From NCBI RefSeq assembly GCF_000725805.1, contig NZ_JOFT01000050.1:1-64000 (forward strand): a DNA stretch of 64,000 nt, read 5' to 3'. The notes beneath the pieces are model-generated. The model was given only the letters and a program-made list of their open reading frames with translations, made no database searches and was not told the DNA's origin. Positions 1-7,419 of the stretch are shown here, piece by piece. The position numbers and the translations under genes were made by a program. This stretch comes from Streptomyces xanthophaeus. Lineage in GTDB: Bacteria > Actinomycetota > Actinomycetes > Streptomycetales > Streptomycetaceae. The stretch's first letter is position 1. Every line of letters begins with the position of its first letter.

Positions 1-33
1 GGGGGAGGGGGAGGGGGAGGGGGAAGGGGAGGG
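1..33 (+). repeat. G-run repeat (G5A units) at the window edge
   Basis: Five to six runs of four or five G are separated by single or double A. The arrangement could form a G-quadruplex on the + strand. It lies at the window edge, so its relation to an upstream gene is not visible. Confidence 0.6.
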
Positions 34-66
34 CTTGGTGAAAGTTTCTTTCGCGTTCTCGCTCAC

Positions 67-87
67 GTCTGAAATCTATTTTCAGAC
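67..87. promoter_or_regulatory. Inverted repeat, candidate operator
   Basis: Arms GTCTGAAA (67-74) and TTTCAGAC (80-87) are perfect reverse complements around a 5-nt TCTAT spacer. The stretch is AT-rich against a very GC-rich background and lies about 80 nt before the gene at 169. The size and symmetry fit a dimeric repressor site. The binding protein is unknown, and a small hairpin in RNA is the alternative. Confidence 0.4.
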
Positions 88-156
88 CGGGGCGGACGTC
101 AAGAACCCATAGGTCCCCGTGAGGAAAGGACCTTCGCCCGTTGGGCCGTACGGGTC

Positions 157-162
157 CACAAT
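157..162 (+). promoter_or_regulatory. Candidate -10 box (CACAAT) of a leaderless transcript
   Basis: CACAAT ends 6 nt before the ATG at 169, and no Shine-Dalgarno sequence precedes that ATG. This spacing would put the transcription start at the start codon. The same arrangement recurs at several genes in the window. Confidence 0.4.
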
Positions 163-168
163 GGGCGC

Positions 169-540
169 ATGGACCACGCGACCCCCCTGGAACAGGCGCT
201 TCATGTCGCCCGTGCACTCGTTCTCGCCGATCTCGCTGCCGGTGAGGTCGCCGAAGCCGATGTCGTCTCCCTCGTCGAGGACTCGGTCACGCACCGCCGG
301 TGGTGGGTGGAGCAGTGGCCGGAGGGGGCCGACTACCTCCCCGGACTCGTCGCCCAGGACGTCAAGGACGCACTGCTGGAGAAGTACGGACGCTGGCCGC
401 TGTGCCCGGTCTGCGGCCACGGCGACCCGCACGCGCTGGACATCGAACCCGAACTCGGACCCGACCCGCACTGGGTGTGCACGGAGGCGGGCGTGAAGGT
501 AGCGGCGGTCGGTGCCCTCGGACCGGTACTCGGCCGGTGA
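169..540 (+). CDS. Conserved hypothetical protein, 123 aa
   Basis: A small soluble protein with no signal peptide or membrane segment. A CPVCGHGD stretch near residues 78-85 carries a Cys pair and a His, and a third Cys follows at about residue 104, so a metal site is possible. The N-terminal half is acidic and helical (LADLAAGEVAEADVVSLVEDS). The ATG at 169 is chosen because a -10-like CACAAT lies 6 nt upstream and no Shine-Dalgarno sequence is present, which suggests a leaderless mRNA. Its TGA overlaps the GTG of the next gene, so the two are probably translationally coupled. I do not recognise the family. Function is unknown. Confidence 0.75.
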   Translation: MDHATPLEQALHVARALVLADLAAGEVAEADVVSLVEDSVTHRRWWVEQWPEGADYLPGLVAQDVKDALLEKYGRWPLCPVCGHGDPHALDIEPELGPDPHWVCTEAGVKVAAVGALGPVLGR

Positions 541-806
541 CCGTCTACATCGACCCGCCCACCTGGCCGGGCCACGGCCGCATGTGGTCGCACCTGGTCA
601 GCGATGTCTCGTACGAGGAGCTGCACGCCTTCGCGGCCCGCATCGGCTGCCCGCCGCGCGCCTTCGAGCGGGACCACTACGACGTGCCCTCGTACCGGTA
701 CGCGGACGCGGTCGACGCGGGCGCGGTGGAGATCGGCAGCAAGGAACTGGTGCGCCGCCTCACGGACGCGGGCCTGCGGCGGCCCAAGGGCCGCGCCCAG
801 GCGTAG
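537..806 (+). CDS. DUF4031-type protein, 89 aa
   Basis: A short protein beginning VTVYIDPPTWPGHGR, with an internal HLVSD segment and a conserved RDHYDVPSYRY block at about residues 42-52. These match my memory of the DUF4031 family, small bacterial proteins of unknown function. It is cytoplasmic, with no signal or membrane segment. The GTG start overlaps the upstream TGA in a GTGA arrangement, which supports both the start and coupling to the 123-aa gene. The 3' end runs into a six-base repeat that also contains the stop of the convergent MFS gene. Confidence 0.75.
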   Translation: MTVYIDPPTWPGHGRMWSHLVSDVSYEELHAFAARIGCPPRAFERDHYDVPSYRYADAVDAGAVEIGSKELVRRLTDAGLRRPKGRAQA

Positions 807-830
807 GCGCAGGCGCAGGCGCAGGCGCTA
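801..830. repeat. Six-base tandem repeat (GCGCAG) across two convergent stop codons
   Basis: Five six-base units (GCGTAG, three GCGCAG, GCGCTA) fill the junction between the DUF4031 gene and the convergent MFS gene. The first unit holds the TAG of the + gene and the last holds the stop of the - gene. Slippage here would change only the intergenic length. No hairpin terminator is seen. Confidence 0.7.
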
Positions 831-2093
831 GGCCGGTTCGGGCGCGGGAGCCGTCGTGGTGGTCGTCGCCGTGGTCGGGGCGGTGGCCGAGGAGGCGATC
901 ACGCGGGTGGCCGGGGGCGGCGTACGGCGGTGCAGGCGCAGGGAGAGCGCCGTCAGCGCGAGGGCGGCCACGGTCATGGCGCCGCCCGCCCAGGCGGTGG
1001 CGGCGAAGCCGAGGCCCGCGTCGATGACCGTACCGCCGAGCCAGGGGCCGCCGGTGTTGCCGAGGTTGAAGGCGGCCGTGGTGGTGGCGCCGGCCAGGGT
1101 CGGGGCGGCCCCGGCCACGTTGAACATGCGGGCGTTGAGCGCCGGGGCGGTGAAGAAGGCCGAGAAGCCGAGCAGGAAGGCCAGGGCGATCGCCGCGGCC
1201 TGCGCGGACGCGAGCAGGGCGAGCGCGGCCAGGAAGACGGTGGAGGCGCTGATGCCCCACAGCAGCACGCCGAACAGGTGCGCGTCGGCCACCCGGCCGC
1301 CGAGGGTGGTGCCGGCCAGCGCGCCGAGGCCGAAGAGGCCGAGGATCCACGGGACCCACTGCGAGTCCAGCCCCGCCACGTCCGTGAGCAGCGGCGACAG
1401 GTAGCTGAAGGCGCAGAAGACACCGCCCGCGGCGAGGGCCGTGATGACGATGGACAGCCACACCTGCCGGTCGCCGTAGATGCTGAGCTCCCGCCGGAGG
1501 CGGGGCTTCTGCTCGGGCAGCGGGATCTTCGGGACCAGGGCGAGGATGCCGACGAGGGCGACGGCGGAGGCCGCGCCCACCGACCAGAACGCGGAGCGCC
1601 AGCCCAGGTGCTCGCCGAGGAAGGCGCCCGCGGGGACGCCGAGGACGTTCGCGATGGACAGGCCGCCGATCATGACGGCCATGGCGCGGGCCCGCTGGTT
1701 GCGCTCGACCATGGCGATGGCGACGGCCGCGCCGACGGCCCAGAACCCGGCGCAGGCCAGGGCCGAGACCACGCGGGAGGCGAAGAGGAGCTCGTACGAG
1801 GGGGCCAGCGCGCCCGCGACCTGCCCGAGGCCGAAGAGGCTGATGAGGGACAGGAGGGTGGTGCGGCGGGGGAGCCGCAGGGTGGCCACGGCCAGCAGCG
1901 GGGCCCCGATGACCATGCCGATCGCGAAGGCGGATATCAGCAGGCCCGCCTGCGGGATGGTGACGCCCATGTCCTCGGCGATGGGGGGCAGCAGCCCGGA
2001 GAGCATGAACTCGCTGGTGCCGAGTGCGAAGACGGACAGGCCGAGGACATAGACGGCGACGGGCATGCGGGAGCGTGCGGCTGGTGCGGGCAT
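828..2093 (-). CDS. MFS exporter, DHA1 type, 421 aa
   Basis: A 12-helix major facilitator protein of the drug:H+ antiporter (DHA1, AraJ/Cmx-like) group. The N-terminus enters TM1 directly (VYVLGLSVFALGTSEFMLSG), followed by AEDMGVTIPQAG, a pattern typical of this group. A loop LRLPRR after TM2 matches the MFS motif A position. Length is normal. ATG 2093 is preferred over the GTG at 2105 because a GGTGAGG Shine-Dalgarno sequence sits just upstream. The low-complexity C-terminal tail rich in Thr and Ala (TTTTT..APAPEPA) is unlikely to be membrane-embedded. Likely role: proton-driven efflux of a small drug or metabolite. The substrate cannot be told. It stands alone, with no adjacent regulator. 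Confidence 0.85.
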   Translation of the reverse strand: MPAPAARSRMPVAVYVLGLSVFALGTSEFMLSGLLPPIAEDMGVTIPQAGLLISAFAIGMVIGAPLLAVATLRLPRRTTLLSLISLFGLGQVAGALAPSYELLFASRVVSALACAGFWAVGAAVAIAMVERNQRARAMAVMIGGLSIANVLGVPAGAFLGEHLGWRSAFWSVGAASAVALVGILALVPKIPLPEQKPRLRRELSIYGDRQVWLSIVITALAAGGVFCAFSYLSPLLTDVAGLDSQWVPWILGLFGLGALAGTTLGGRVADAHLFGVLLWGISASTVFLAALALLASAQAAAIALAFLLGFSAFFTAPALNARMFNVAGAAPTLAGATTTAAFNLGNTGGPWLGGTVIDAGLGFAATAWAGGAMTVAALALTALSLRLHRRTPPPATRVIASSATAPTTATTTTTAPAPEPA

Positions 2094-2192
2094 GTACCTC
2101 ACCAACCCCGGCGAACGGGATCGAATTCCCGGAAACCGGGTGGCGGGCCGGTCCCAGGGCCCGGCGGGGGGCGGGTCGGAGGTCCTGGCGGG

Positions 2193-2250
2193 GGTCCGGT
2201 CAGGGTCCGGTCAGGGGCCGGTCGTGGTCCGGTCGGGCGTCCGGTCGGGG
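2193..2250. repeat. Degenerate CCGGTC tandem repeat
   Basis: Five units of 10-11 nt built on GTCCGGTC occupy the spacer between the HD phosphohydrolase and the MFS gene. Further degenerate CCGG-rich copies run on to about 2300. No ORF or perfect hairpin stands out in it. Confidence 0.6.
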
Positions 2251-2299
2251 TCCCGCCGGTGGCCCGGCGGCGGGACGGCGGCGTCCGGCCGGCGTCCGG

Positions 2300-2965
2300 T
2301 CAGGCGCGGGCCTCCAGGGCGGCCAGTTCCGCCGTGAGGTTGGCGCGGGCCGGGGCCTCCCACTGGGCGGCGGCGTACGGGGTGCGGAAGAGCCTGGGCA
2401 GGTCGAGCAGCTGGCGCAGCACGGCGGCGCGGCCCGTGCGGAAGGCGTCGTCGGGGACGAAGCCGTACTCGGCGCGGACGGCGGCGGCGTAGGCCGCGTA
2501 CGCCTCGGGGGCGGCGGCCAGGACCGCCAGGTCGGCGTCGCAGAGCACCTCGCCGTCGGCGTCGCCGGGGGCCGGGTCGTGGGTGACGGTGAGCCGGACC
2601 AGGCGGGCCACCTCGGCGGTGCGCGCGGGGTCGATGCCGAGCTCGGGCAGGGCGCGCTCGGCGAGGGCGGCGCTGCGCTCCTCGTTCTCGGAGCGGTCGG
2701 GGCGGTAGACGGCGTCGTGGAACCAGGCGGCGAGCCGGACGGCGGCCGGGTCGGCGGCGTACTGCTGGAGCTGGTCGATCCGTGCGAGGACGTGGATCAG
2801 GTGCGCGGTGGTGTGGTAGCGGCGCTGCGGCTCCGCCCAGGCGGCGAGGAGGCGCTCGGCGTAGGGGTCCGGGTCGGTGTCCTCGGCGGCGCCGGCCGCG
2901 TCGACGGTGGCCCGCCAGTGGGCGCGGAGGGCCGCGGTGTCGGTGTGCGTGGTCCCTGTGTCCAT
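2300..2965 (-). CDS. HD-superfamily metal-dependent phosphohydrolase, 221 aa
   Basis: Resembles the predicted HD phosphohydrolase family COG4339. A conserved RRYHTTAHL motif (about residues 48-56) is followed by the WFHDAVYRP HD motif (about residues 80-88) and SENEERSA. A later CDADL supplies a further Asp. These His/Asp residues would bind a divalent metal. The substrate is unknown for the family. It is a soluble cytoplasmic protein of normal length. ATG 2965 is chosen because CACAAT lies 6 nt before it and no Shine-Dalgarno sequence exists, so a leaderless mRNA is likely. It is divergent from cutC, and the two share a short promoter region. Confidence 0.85.
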   Translation of the reverse strand: MDTGTTHTDTAALRAHWRATVDAAGAAEDTDPDPYAERLLAAWAEPQRRYHTTAHLIHVLARIDQLQQYAADPAAVRLAAWFHDAVYRPDRSENEERSAALAERALPELGIDPARTAEVARLVRLTVTHDPAPGDADGEVLCDADLAVLAAAPEAYAAYAAAVRAEYGFVPDDAFRTGRAAVLRQLLDLPRLFRTPYAAAQWEAPARANLTAELAALEARA

Positions 2966-3029
2966 GCGCACATTGTGGGGGTGGCGTGATTGTGCTGGTG
3001 AAGCCGGGGCACGGGCCCGTACTCTGGAT

Positions 3030-3045
3030 ATTGGACTAGACCTAT
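3030..3045. promoter_or_regulatory. DasR-like (dre-type) operator upstream of cutC
   Basis: ATTGGACTAGACCTAT agrees at 12 of 16 positions with the DasR consensus as I recall it, ACTGGTCTAGACCAGT with S at the variable positions. It keeps the central CTAGACC core. It is unusually AT-rich for the region and lies about 60 nt before the cutC start. A GntR/HutC-family repressor sensing an amino-sugar phosphate is the expected binder. It could instead serve the divergent HD gene. Confidence 0.45.
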
Positions 3046-3107
3046 TTTCCATACTGGCCATATCGCCGTATGAGCCACATGAGCAGCTTTCCGAAGGATG
3101 GGATCGA

Positions 3108-3803
3108 ATGAGCAACCGTGCGCTCCTGGAGGTGATCGCCCTCGACGCGGAGGACGCGGTCGCGGCCCAGGCCGGTGGGGCGGACCGACTCGAACTGGTC
3201 ACCGACATGGCCGCCGACGGGCTCACCCCGCCGCGCGAGACCTTCGCGGCGATCAGGGCTGCGGTCGACATCTCGCTGCGCGTGATGCTGCGCAAGGCCG
3301 ACGGCTTCGCGGCGGGCGGCGCCGCGGAGCTCGACGTCCTCCTGGCGGAGGCGCGGGCCCTGCGGGCCGAGGGCGCGGACGAGTTCGTCCTCGGCTTCCT
3401 GAACGCGGACGGCAGCCCCGACCTCGCGGCCGTCGAAGCGGTCGTGGCGGAGCTGGACGGCTGCCGGTGGACCTTCCACCGGGCGATCGACCGCTCCGCG
3501 GACCGCGAGGGCCTGCGCAAGGCCGTCGCGGACCTGCCCGGCCTCGACACCTACCTGACGGCGGGTGCGGCGTCCGGGGTCGACGAGGGCCTGCCGGTGC
3601 TGCTCGCGGAGGCGGCCCGGCGGGGCGAACCGGGCTACGGGCCGCGGATCCTGGTCGGAGGCGGCCTGACGCTGGAGCACCTGCCGGTGCTGCGCGCCGG
3701 GGGCATCGACGGCTTCCACATCGGCGGGGCGGCCCGCCCGGACGGCTGGTCCCGCCCGGTCTCGACCCCGGCGGTGGCCGCCTGGCGCGAAGCCCTGTCC
3801 TGA
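3108..3803 (+). CDS. cutC: CutC family protein, 231 aa
   Basis: TIM-barrel protein of the CutC family (PF03932). It begins LLEVIALDAEDAVAAQAGGADRLEL-type sequence, with the family blocks GLTPP, LRVMLRK, EFVLGFLN, TFHRAID and ILVGGGL, and ends with GFHIGGAAR. It was named for copper homeostasis in E. coli, but that role is disputed and the reaction is not firmly known. The protein is cytoplasmic and of normal length. A GAAGGA Shine-Dalgarno sequence (3093-3098) sits 9 nt before ATG 3108. A DasR-like operator lies in the upstream region, which would tie expression to amino-sugar metabolism rather than copper. It is followed by about 535 nt without a gene. Confidence 0.88.
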   Translation: MSNRALLEVIALDAEDAVAAQAGGADRLELVTDMAADGLTPPRETFAAIRAAVDISLRVMLRKADGFAAGGAAELDVLLAEARALRAEGADEFVLGFLNADGSPDLAAVEAVVAELDGCRWTFHRAIDRSADREGLRKAVADLPGLDTYLTAGAASGVDEGLPVLLAEAARRGEPGYGPRILVGGGLTLEHLPVLRAGGIDGFHIGGAARPDGWSRPVSTPAVAAWREALS

Positions 3804-4095
3804 CGGACGCACGGGCGGTCGGCCGGCCTGGCCCTGCGGGCAGGCGTGGCTCTGCGGCCCGCAGGTCTGTCGGCCGGCCCGGCCGTGCGGTCCGCCGCGG
3901 AGCCGGGCACTGATGCCCGGGCGGAGTGAGGCTGGGGGCCGTGGCCCACAGCCCTGACCTTGATCCACGGCCCGGGCTCCGGCCCTGCGGGTCTGTCGCT
4001 GTGCGCCCGGGCGCTGCTGCCGCCCGGGCGGTGGGCGGTGGGAGCCCGAGGGTGCCGCGCTGCGTAGCCCTGTACTGACCCCCGGCCGGGGCCCT

Positions 4096-4320
4096 GGGAT
4101 CAGGCGCGCGGGCCGGGCCCCCGGGTCAGGGTGTGGGCCCGGGCCTCTGGGTCAGGGTGTGGGCCGGGCCCTCTGGGTCAGGGGTGTGGGCCGGGCCCCC
4201 GGGTCAGGGCGTGGGCCCGGGCCTCCGGGTAGGGCGCGTGGGCCCGGCCCTCTGGGTAAGGCGGGGGCAAGGCCCGGCCCTCCGGGTCAGGGCGTGGGCC
4301 AGGCCCTCTGGGTCAGGCCG
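4096..4320. repeat. About eight tandem copies of a 26-28 nt GC-rich unit
   Basis: The unit reads roughly GGGTCAGGGYGTGGGCC followed by CGGGCCYCY and is repeated head to tail with single-base variation and small indels (one copy has GGGTAAGGCGGGGGCAA). The array ends just before the helD stop. The rest of the spacer, 3804-4095, is GC-rich with short imperfect palindromes and shows no gene. A variable-number minisatellite is the simplest reading. Confidence 0.75.
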
Positions 4321-4338
4321 CAGGGGCGGGGGCTGTCG

Positions 4339-6438
4339 TCACGTCAGGGTCTGCGGCAGCGGGGCCGAGTGGACGAGGGTGAGGCCGGAGACGGCTCGGG
4401 TGAGGCAGACGTAGAGGCGGCGCAGGCCCGTGCGCTCGTCCGGTTCGCCCTCGACGACCGCCGCGGGTTCGTCCAGCACCACGTAGTCGTACTCCAGGCC
4501 CTTCGCCAGCGACGCCGGGACCAGCGTCAGCCGGGACTCGGCCGTCGTCTCCTCACCGGGCTCCAGGTACGCCAGCTCCGCCGCCCGCAGGGCATGCGCC
4601 AGCTCCGGGATGCGGGCGTCCGCCGCGATCAGGCCCGTCGAGCCCTCGTGCGCCAGCGCGGCCCGGCACGCCGCCACCACCGACGCGGTCAGGTCCGTGC
4701 TCTCCTCGATCCGCAGCGAGCCCGGGGTCTCGCGGACCGAGGACACCGGGGCCAGCCCCGGCGAGATCGACGGCAGCAGCCGGGAGGCGTACGCGATCAC
4801 CTCGCGCGGCACGCGGAAGCCCGCCGTCAGCTCCTCCACCACCGCCTGCGGCTTCCCCAGGTGCGCCAGGGCCTCGTCCCAGCTGCGGGTGGCCCACGGG
4901 GTGGTGCCCTGCGCGAGGTCGCCCAGCACGGTGGTTGAGCCCGTCGTGCAGCGGCGGCCCACCGCCCGGTACTGCATCGGGGAGAGGTCCTGCGCCTCGT
5001 CGAGCACCACGTGACCCAGGGAGTGCGTCCGCTCCACCAGGTCCGAGGCCTCGTCGATCAGGACCAGGTCCGCCGCCGACCACTTCGCGGACTTCACGCT
5101 CCGGAAGGGCTTCGCCCACAGCAGCAGCTCCTGCTCTTCCTCCGTCAGGACGTCCGCCGCGTGCACCGCGAGGAACTCGGGGTCGGAGAGCAGGCGCAGC
5201 ACCAGCTTCGCGGGCTCGACCGGCGGCCACATCTGCTTCACCGCCGCCTTGACCGCCGCGCTGCGCGCCACCGCGTCCTGCACCCGGTCGTCCGGGGCCT
5301 CGCCCGCCTGCTCCATCCGTACCAGCACCGCGTGCGCGATCCGCTGGGGCAGGGCGTCGCGGGCCGCGCCGTAGCGGATGTCGCGCTCCAGGAGCTGCGT
5401 CACGAGCTCCTCCAGCTCGTACGCGGGCACCCGCCAGCGGCGCGAGCCGCGGACCACCATCAGGGGCTCGGTCGGCAGGGTGACGTGCGAGCGGACCGCG
5501 CGCCGCAGGACCTCCGCCATCCGGGCGTCGCCCTTGACCACGGCGGTCGGCGCCGCGTCGGCGCCGCGCACCTCCAGGCCCTCGCGGGCCACCAGGTCGT
5601 CGACGGTGGCCTGCTGGACCTCCAGCTCGCCCAGGGCCGGGAGGACCTGCTCGATGTAGTGGAGGAAGGAACGGTTCGGCCCGATGACCAGGGTCCCGGT
5701 GCGGGCGAGGCGGTCGCGGTGGGCGTAGAGGAGGTAGGCGACGCGGTGCAGGCCGACGGCCGTCTTCCCGGTGCCCGGTCCGCCCTGCACGCACACCGAA
5801 CCCGACAGGCCGGAGCGGACGATCTCGTCCTGCTCGGGCTGGATCGTCGCGACGATGTCCCGCATGGGGCCGACGCGCGGCCGCTCGATCTCCTGCTGGA
5901 GCAGCTTGCTGACGGCGGCCGCCTCGGCGGGGTCGGACAGGTGCTCGTCCTCGTACGCGGTCAGCTCGCCGCCGGTGTAGCCGAAGCGGCGGCGCAGTGA
6001 CACGTCCTGCGGGTCCTTCTTGGAGGCCCGGTAGAACGGCTGGGAGACCGGTGCGCGCCAGTCGATGACCATCGGGTCGCCGCCCGCGTCGTGGACGTGG
6101 CGGCGGCCGATGTAGAACTGCTCGCCCTCCGCGCCCTCGGCGAGGTCCGCGCCCGGGGCGTGCAGGTAGTTCAGGCGGCCGAAGAACAGCGGGGTGTGGG
6201 CGAGGTCGGCGAGGGCCTTGATGCGGTCGTCGATCTGGGCCTGGAGGACGATCGCGTTGACCCAGTTCGCGGTGACGTCGCGGATGTCGAGGGACTCGAC
6301 GTCCTCGCGCATGGCGCGCAGCGCCGAACGGGAGGCGGCGAGGTGCGCGCGCTCGCGGGCCAGCGGATCCGGGGCGTGGGGGGCGGTGACAGGTGCGGGT
6401 GCGGGGACGGGTGCGGGGACGGGGGCGTGCGCGGGCAC
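4339..6438 (-). CDS. helD: HelD-type RNA polymerase-associated helicase, 699 aa
   Basis: UvrD-like superfamily 1 ATPase of the HelD family, which in other bacteria binds RNA polymerase and releases stalled or post-termination complexes. An N-terminal helical arm (about residues 27-80) precedes GRRHVHD and MVIDWRAPVSQPFY blocks typical of HelD. Walker A is GGPGTGKT (219-226). A DEAQD Walker B motif (VVLDEAQDLSPMQY) follows in the C-terminal half, and QGTTPWATRSW and LTRAVSGLTLVHS fall near the end. A Pro/Ala repeat fills residues 2-20. GTG 6438 has a strong GGAGG Shine-Dalgarno sequence. The related HelR proteins give rifamycin tolerance, but I see no rifamycin-associated palindrome upstream, so constitutive HelD is preferred. 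Confidence 0.85.
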   Translation of the reverse strand: MPAHAPVPAPVPAPAPVTAPHAPDPLARERAHLAASRSALRAMREDVESLDIRDVTANWVNAIVLQAQIDDRIKALADLAHTPLFFGRLNYLHAPGADLAEGAEGEQFYIGRRHVHDAGGDPMVIDWRAPVSQPFYRASKKDPQDVSLRRRFGYTGGELTAYEDEHLSDPAEAAAVSKLLQQEIERPRVGPMRDIVATIQPEQDEIVRSGLSGSVCVQGGPGTGKTAVGLHRVAYLLYAHRDRLARTGTLVIGPNRSFLHYIEQVLPALGELEVQQATVDDLVAREGLEVRGADAAPTAVVKGDARMAEVLRRAVRSHVTLPTEPLMVVRGSRRWRVPAYELEELVTQLLERDIRYGAARDALPQRIAHAVLVRMEQAGEAPDDRVQDAVARSAAVKAAVKQMWPPVEPAKLVLRLLSDPEFLAVHAADVLTEEEQELLLWAKPFRSVKSAKWSAADLVLIDEASDLVERTHSLGHVVLDEAQDLSPMQYRAVGRRCTTGSTTVLGDLAQGTTPWATRSWDEALAHLGKPQAVVEELTAGFRVPREVIAYASRLLPSISPGLAPVSSVRETPGSLRIEESTDLTASVVAACRAALAHEGSTGLIAADARIPELAHALRAAELAYLEPGEETTAESRLTLVPASLAKGLEYDYVVLDEPAAVVEGEPDERTGLRRLYVCLTRAVSGLTLVHSAPLPQTLT

Positions 6439-6765
6439 GGGACTGCCTCCAACTGCTGGCTGGGTGCTGAACAGATGGCCCGCCGGTTACCGACCGGTGG
6501 GCGGCTCTCCCCGGACGTGCGGACGGGAGGCGGCAAGAGCGGAGATTCTAGCCATCGCGGTGCGGCGGCGCGAACGGAATACGGGGGCCGGAAGTCCTCC
6601 GGTGCGGGACCTCCGTACGGGTTGCAGGACCCGGCTCCCGGGCGGAGGTCAGACCGGGGTAGGGGCCCTAGGGGACGGCATGAGCCGTGAGGAGGACGCC
6701 GGGGGGCCCGGGATTCCGTCCGCAGGGCGATGCGCCGGACGGGGGCCCGGGAGCACCATGGATCC
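6439..6765. other. Upstream region of helD and the 61-aa gene
   Basis: A 327-nt divergent spacer. It holds the helD Shine-Dalgarno sequence (complement of 6446-6450) and GC-rich sequence, with an imperfect palindrome around 6480-6505 (GCCCGCCGGTTACCGACCGG). No further ORF with support is seen. Promoter elements for both genes should lie here but are not clear by eye. Confidence 0.5.
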
Positions 6766-6951
6766 ATGAGCACCGCAACCTTCACCCCGGCCCGGGGCGG
6801 GCGCCCGGCAGGCGCCACCGCCCTCACCGACACCCGCCACCGCACCGGCTTCGGCGGCCTCCTGCGCGCCGCGAAGGTCTTCGCGACGACCGCGGTGAGC
6901 GTCGTCGTCCTGGGCGAGTACGCCGAGGAAGCGGGCGTAGTCCGCCGCTGA
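6766..6951 (+). CDS. Small conserved Streptomyces protein, 61 aa
   Basis: A short ORF with a Thr/Ala/Arg-rich N-terminus and a hydrophobic C-terminal half: LLRAAKVFATTAVSVVVLGEY (residues 33-53), then AEEAGVVRR. The hydrophobic stretch could be a single membrane helix or an amphipathic helix. I recall similar short proteins with VVLGEYAEEAGV in other Streptomyces, but no function. ATG 6766 is the first start giving this form; an in-frame ATG at 6730 would add 12 residues. The Shine-Dalgarno sequence is weak. It is followed directly by a 45-nt tandem repeat. Confidence 0.6.
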   Translation: MSTATFTPARGGRPAGATALTDTRHRTGFGGLLRAAKVFATTAVSVVVLGEYAEEAGVVRR

Positions 6952-7078
6952 CCGGCTGCGCCGCGCCCGGCGGATGCGGCCTTGCCGCCGCTGACCTGGC
7001 TGCGCCGCGCCCCTGCGGGTGCGGCCTTGCCGCCGCTGACCTGGCTGCGCCGCGCCCCTGCGGGTGCCGTGCCCTGCT
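6944..7078. repeat. Three tandem copies of a 45-nt repeat
   Basis: Copies start at 6944 (43 nt, diverged), 6987 and 7032. The last two are identical over about 40 nt. The unit begins GCCGCTGACCTGGCTGCGCC. The array begins inside the last codons of the 61-aa gene. The remainder of the spacer to 7419 is GC-rich and holds no supported gene. Confidence 0.75.
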
Positions 7079-7407
7079 GCCGCTGACGGGCTCTGCCGTC
7101 ACACGTGATGCGGCCCGGATGCTCGCTGCTGGGGCTGCGCTGCCCGCTGCGTTGACGCGGCCCCGGTGCACCGCCGCGCGCTGGTGGCCCCGGTTCACCG
7201 TTGCCCGGGGACGCGTCTGACCTGCCCTGTTCGTGCCGGGGCGGCGGCTTCCGCCACGGCTGCGTAGACCCGTCCGCGCCGGGGGCCGCTGATGCGGCCC
7301 TGGCTGCGCAGCCGGGAGGTGGGCGGTCGCCCGTGGCCCGCTGAGCCGGCCGGGTCCTTGCCGCTGACCGGGTGGCCGGATTCGGCGGGGGCGCGGGGAA
7401 GATCCAA

Positions 7408-7413
7408 TAGGGT
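7408..7413 (+). promoter_or_regulatory. Candidate -10 box (TAGGGT) of a leaderless transcript
   Basis: TAGGGT ends 6 nt before the GTG at 7420, and no Shine-Dalgarno sequence is present between them. The spacing fits a transcript starting at the start codon. Confidence 0.45.
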
Positions 7414-7419
7414 CGCGCC

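Noticed and set aside
4096..4320. CRISPR array.
   Set aside because: Units are contiguous without unique spacers, and no cas gene is near.
6439..6765. A rifamycin-associated element upstream of helD, which would make it helR.
   Set aside because: No palindrome of the recalled GGGGCTTGC/GCAAGGCCC type was found in the upstream region.
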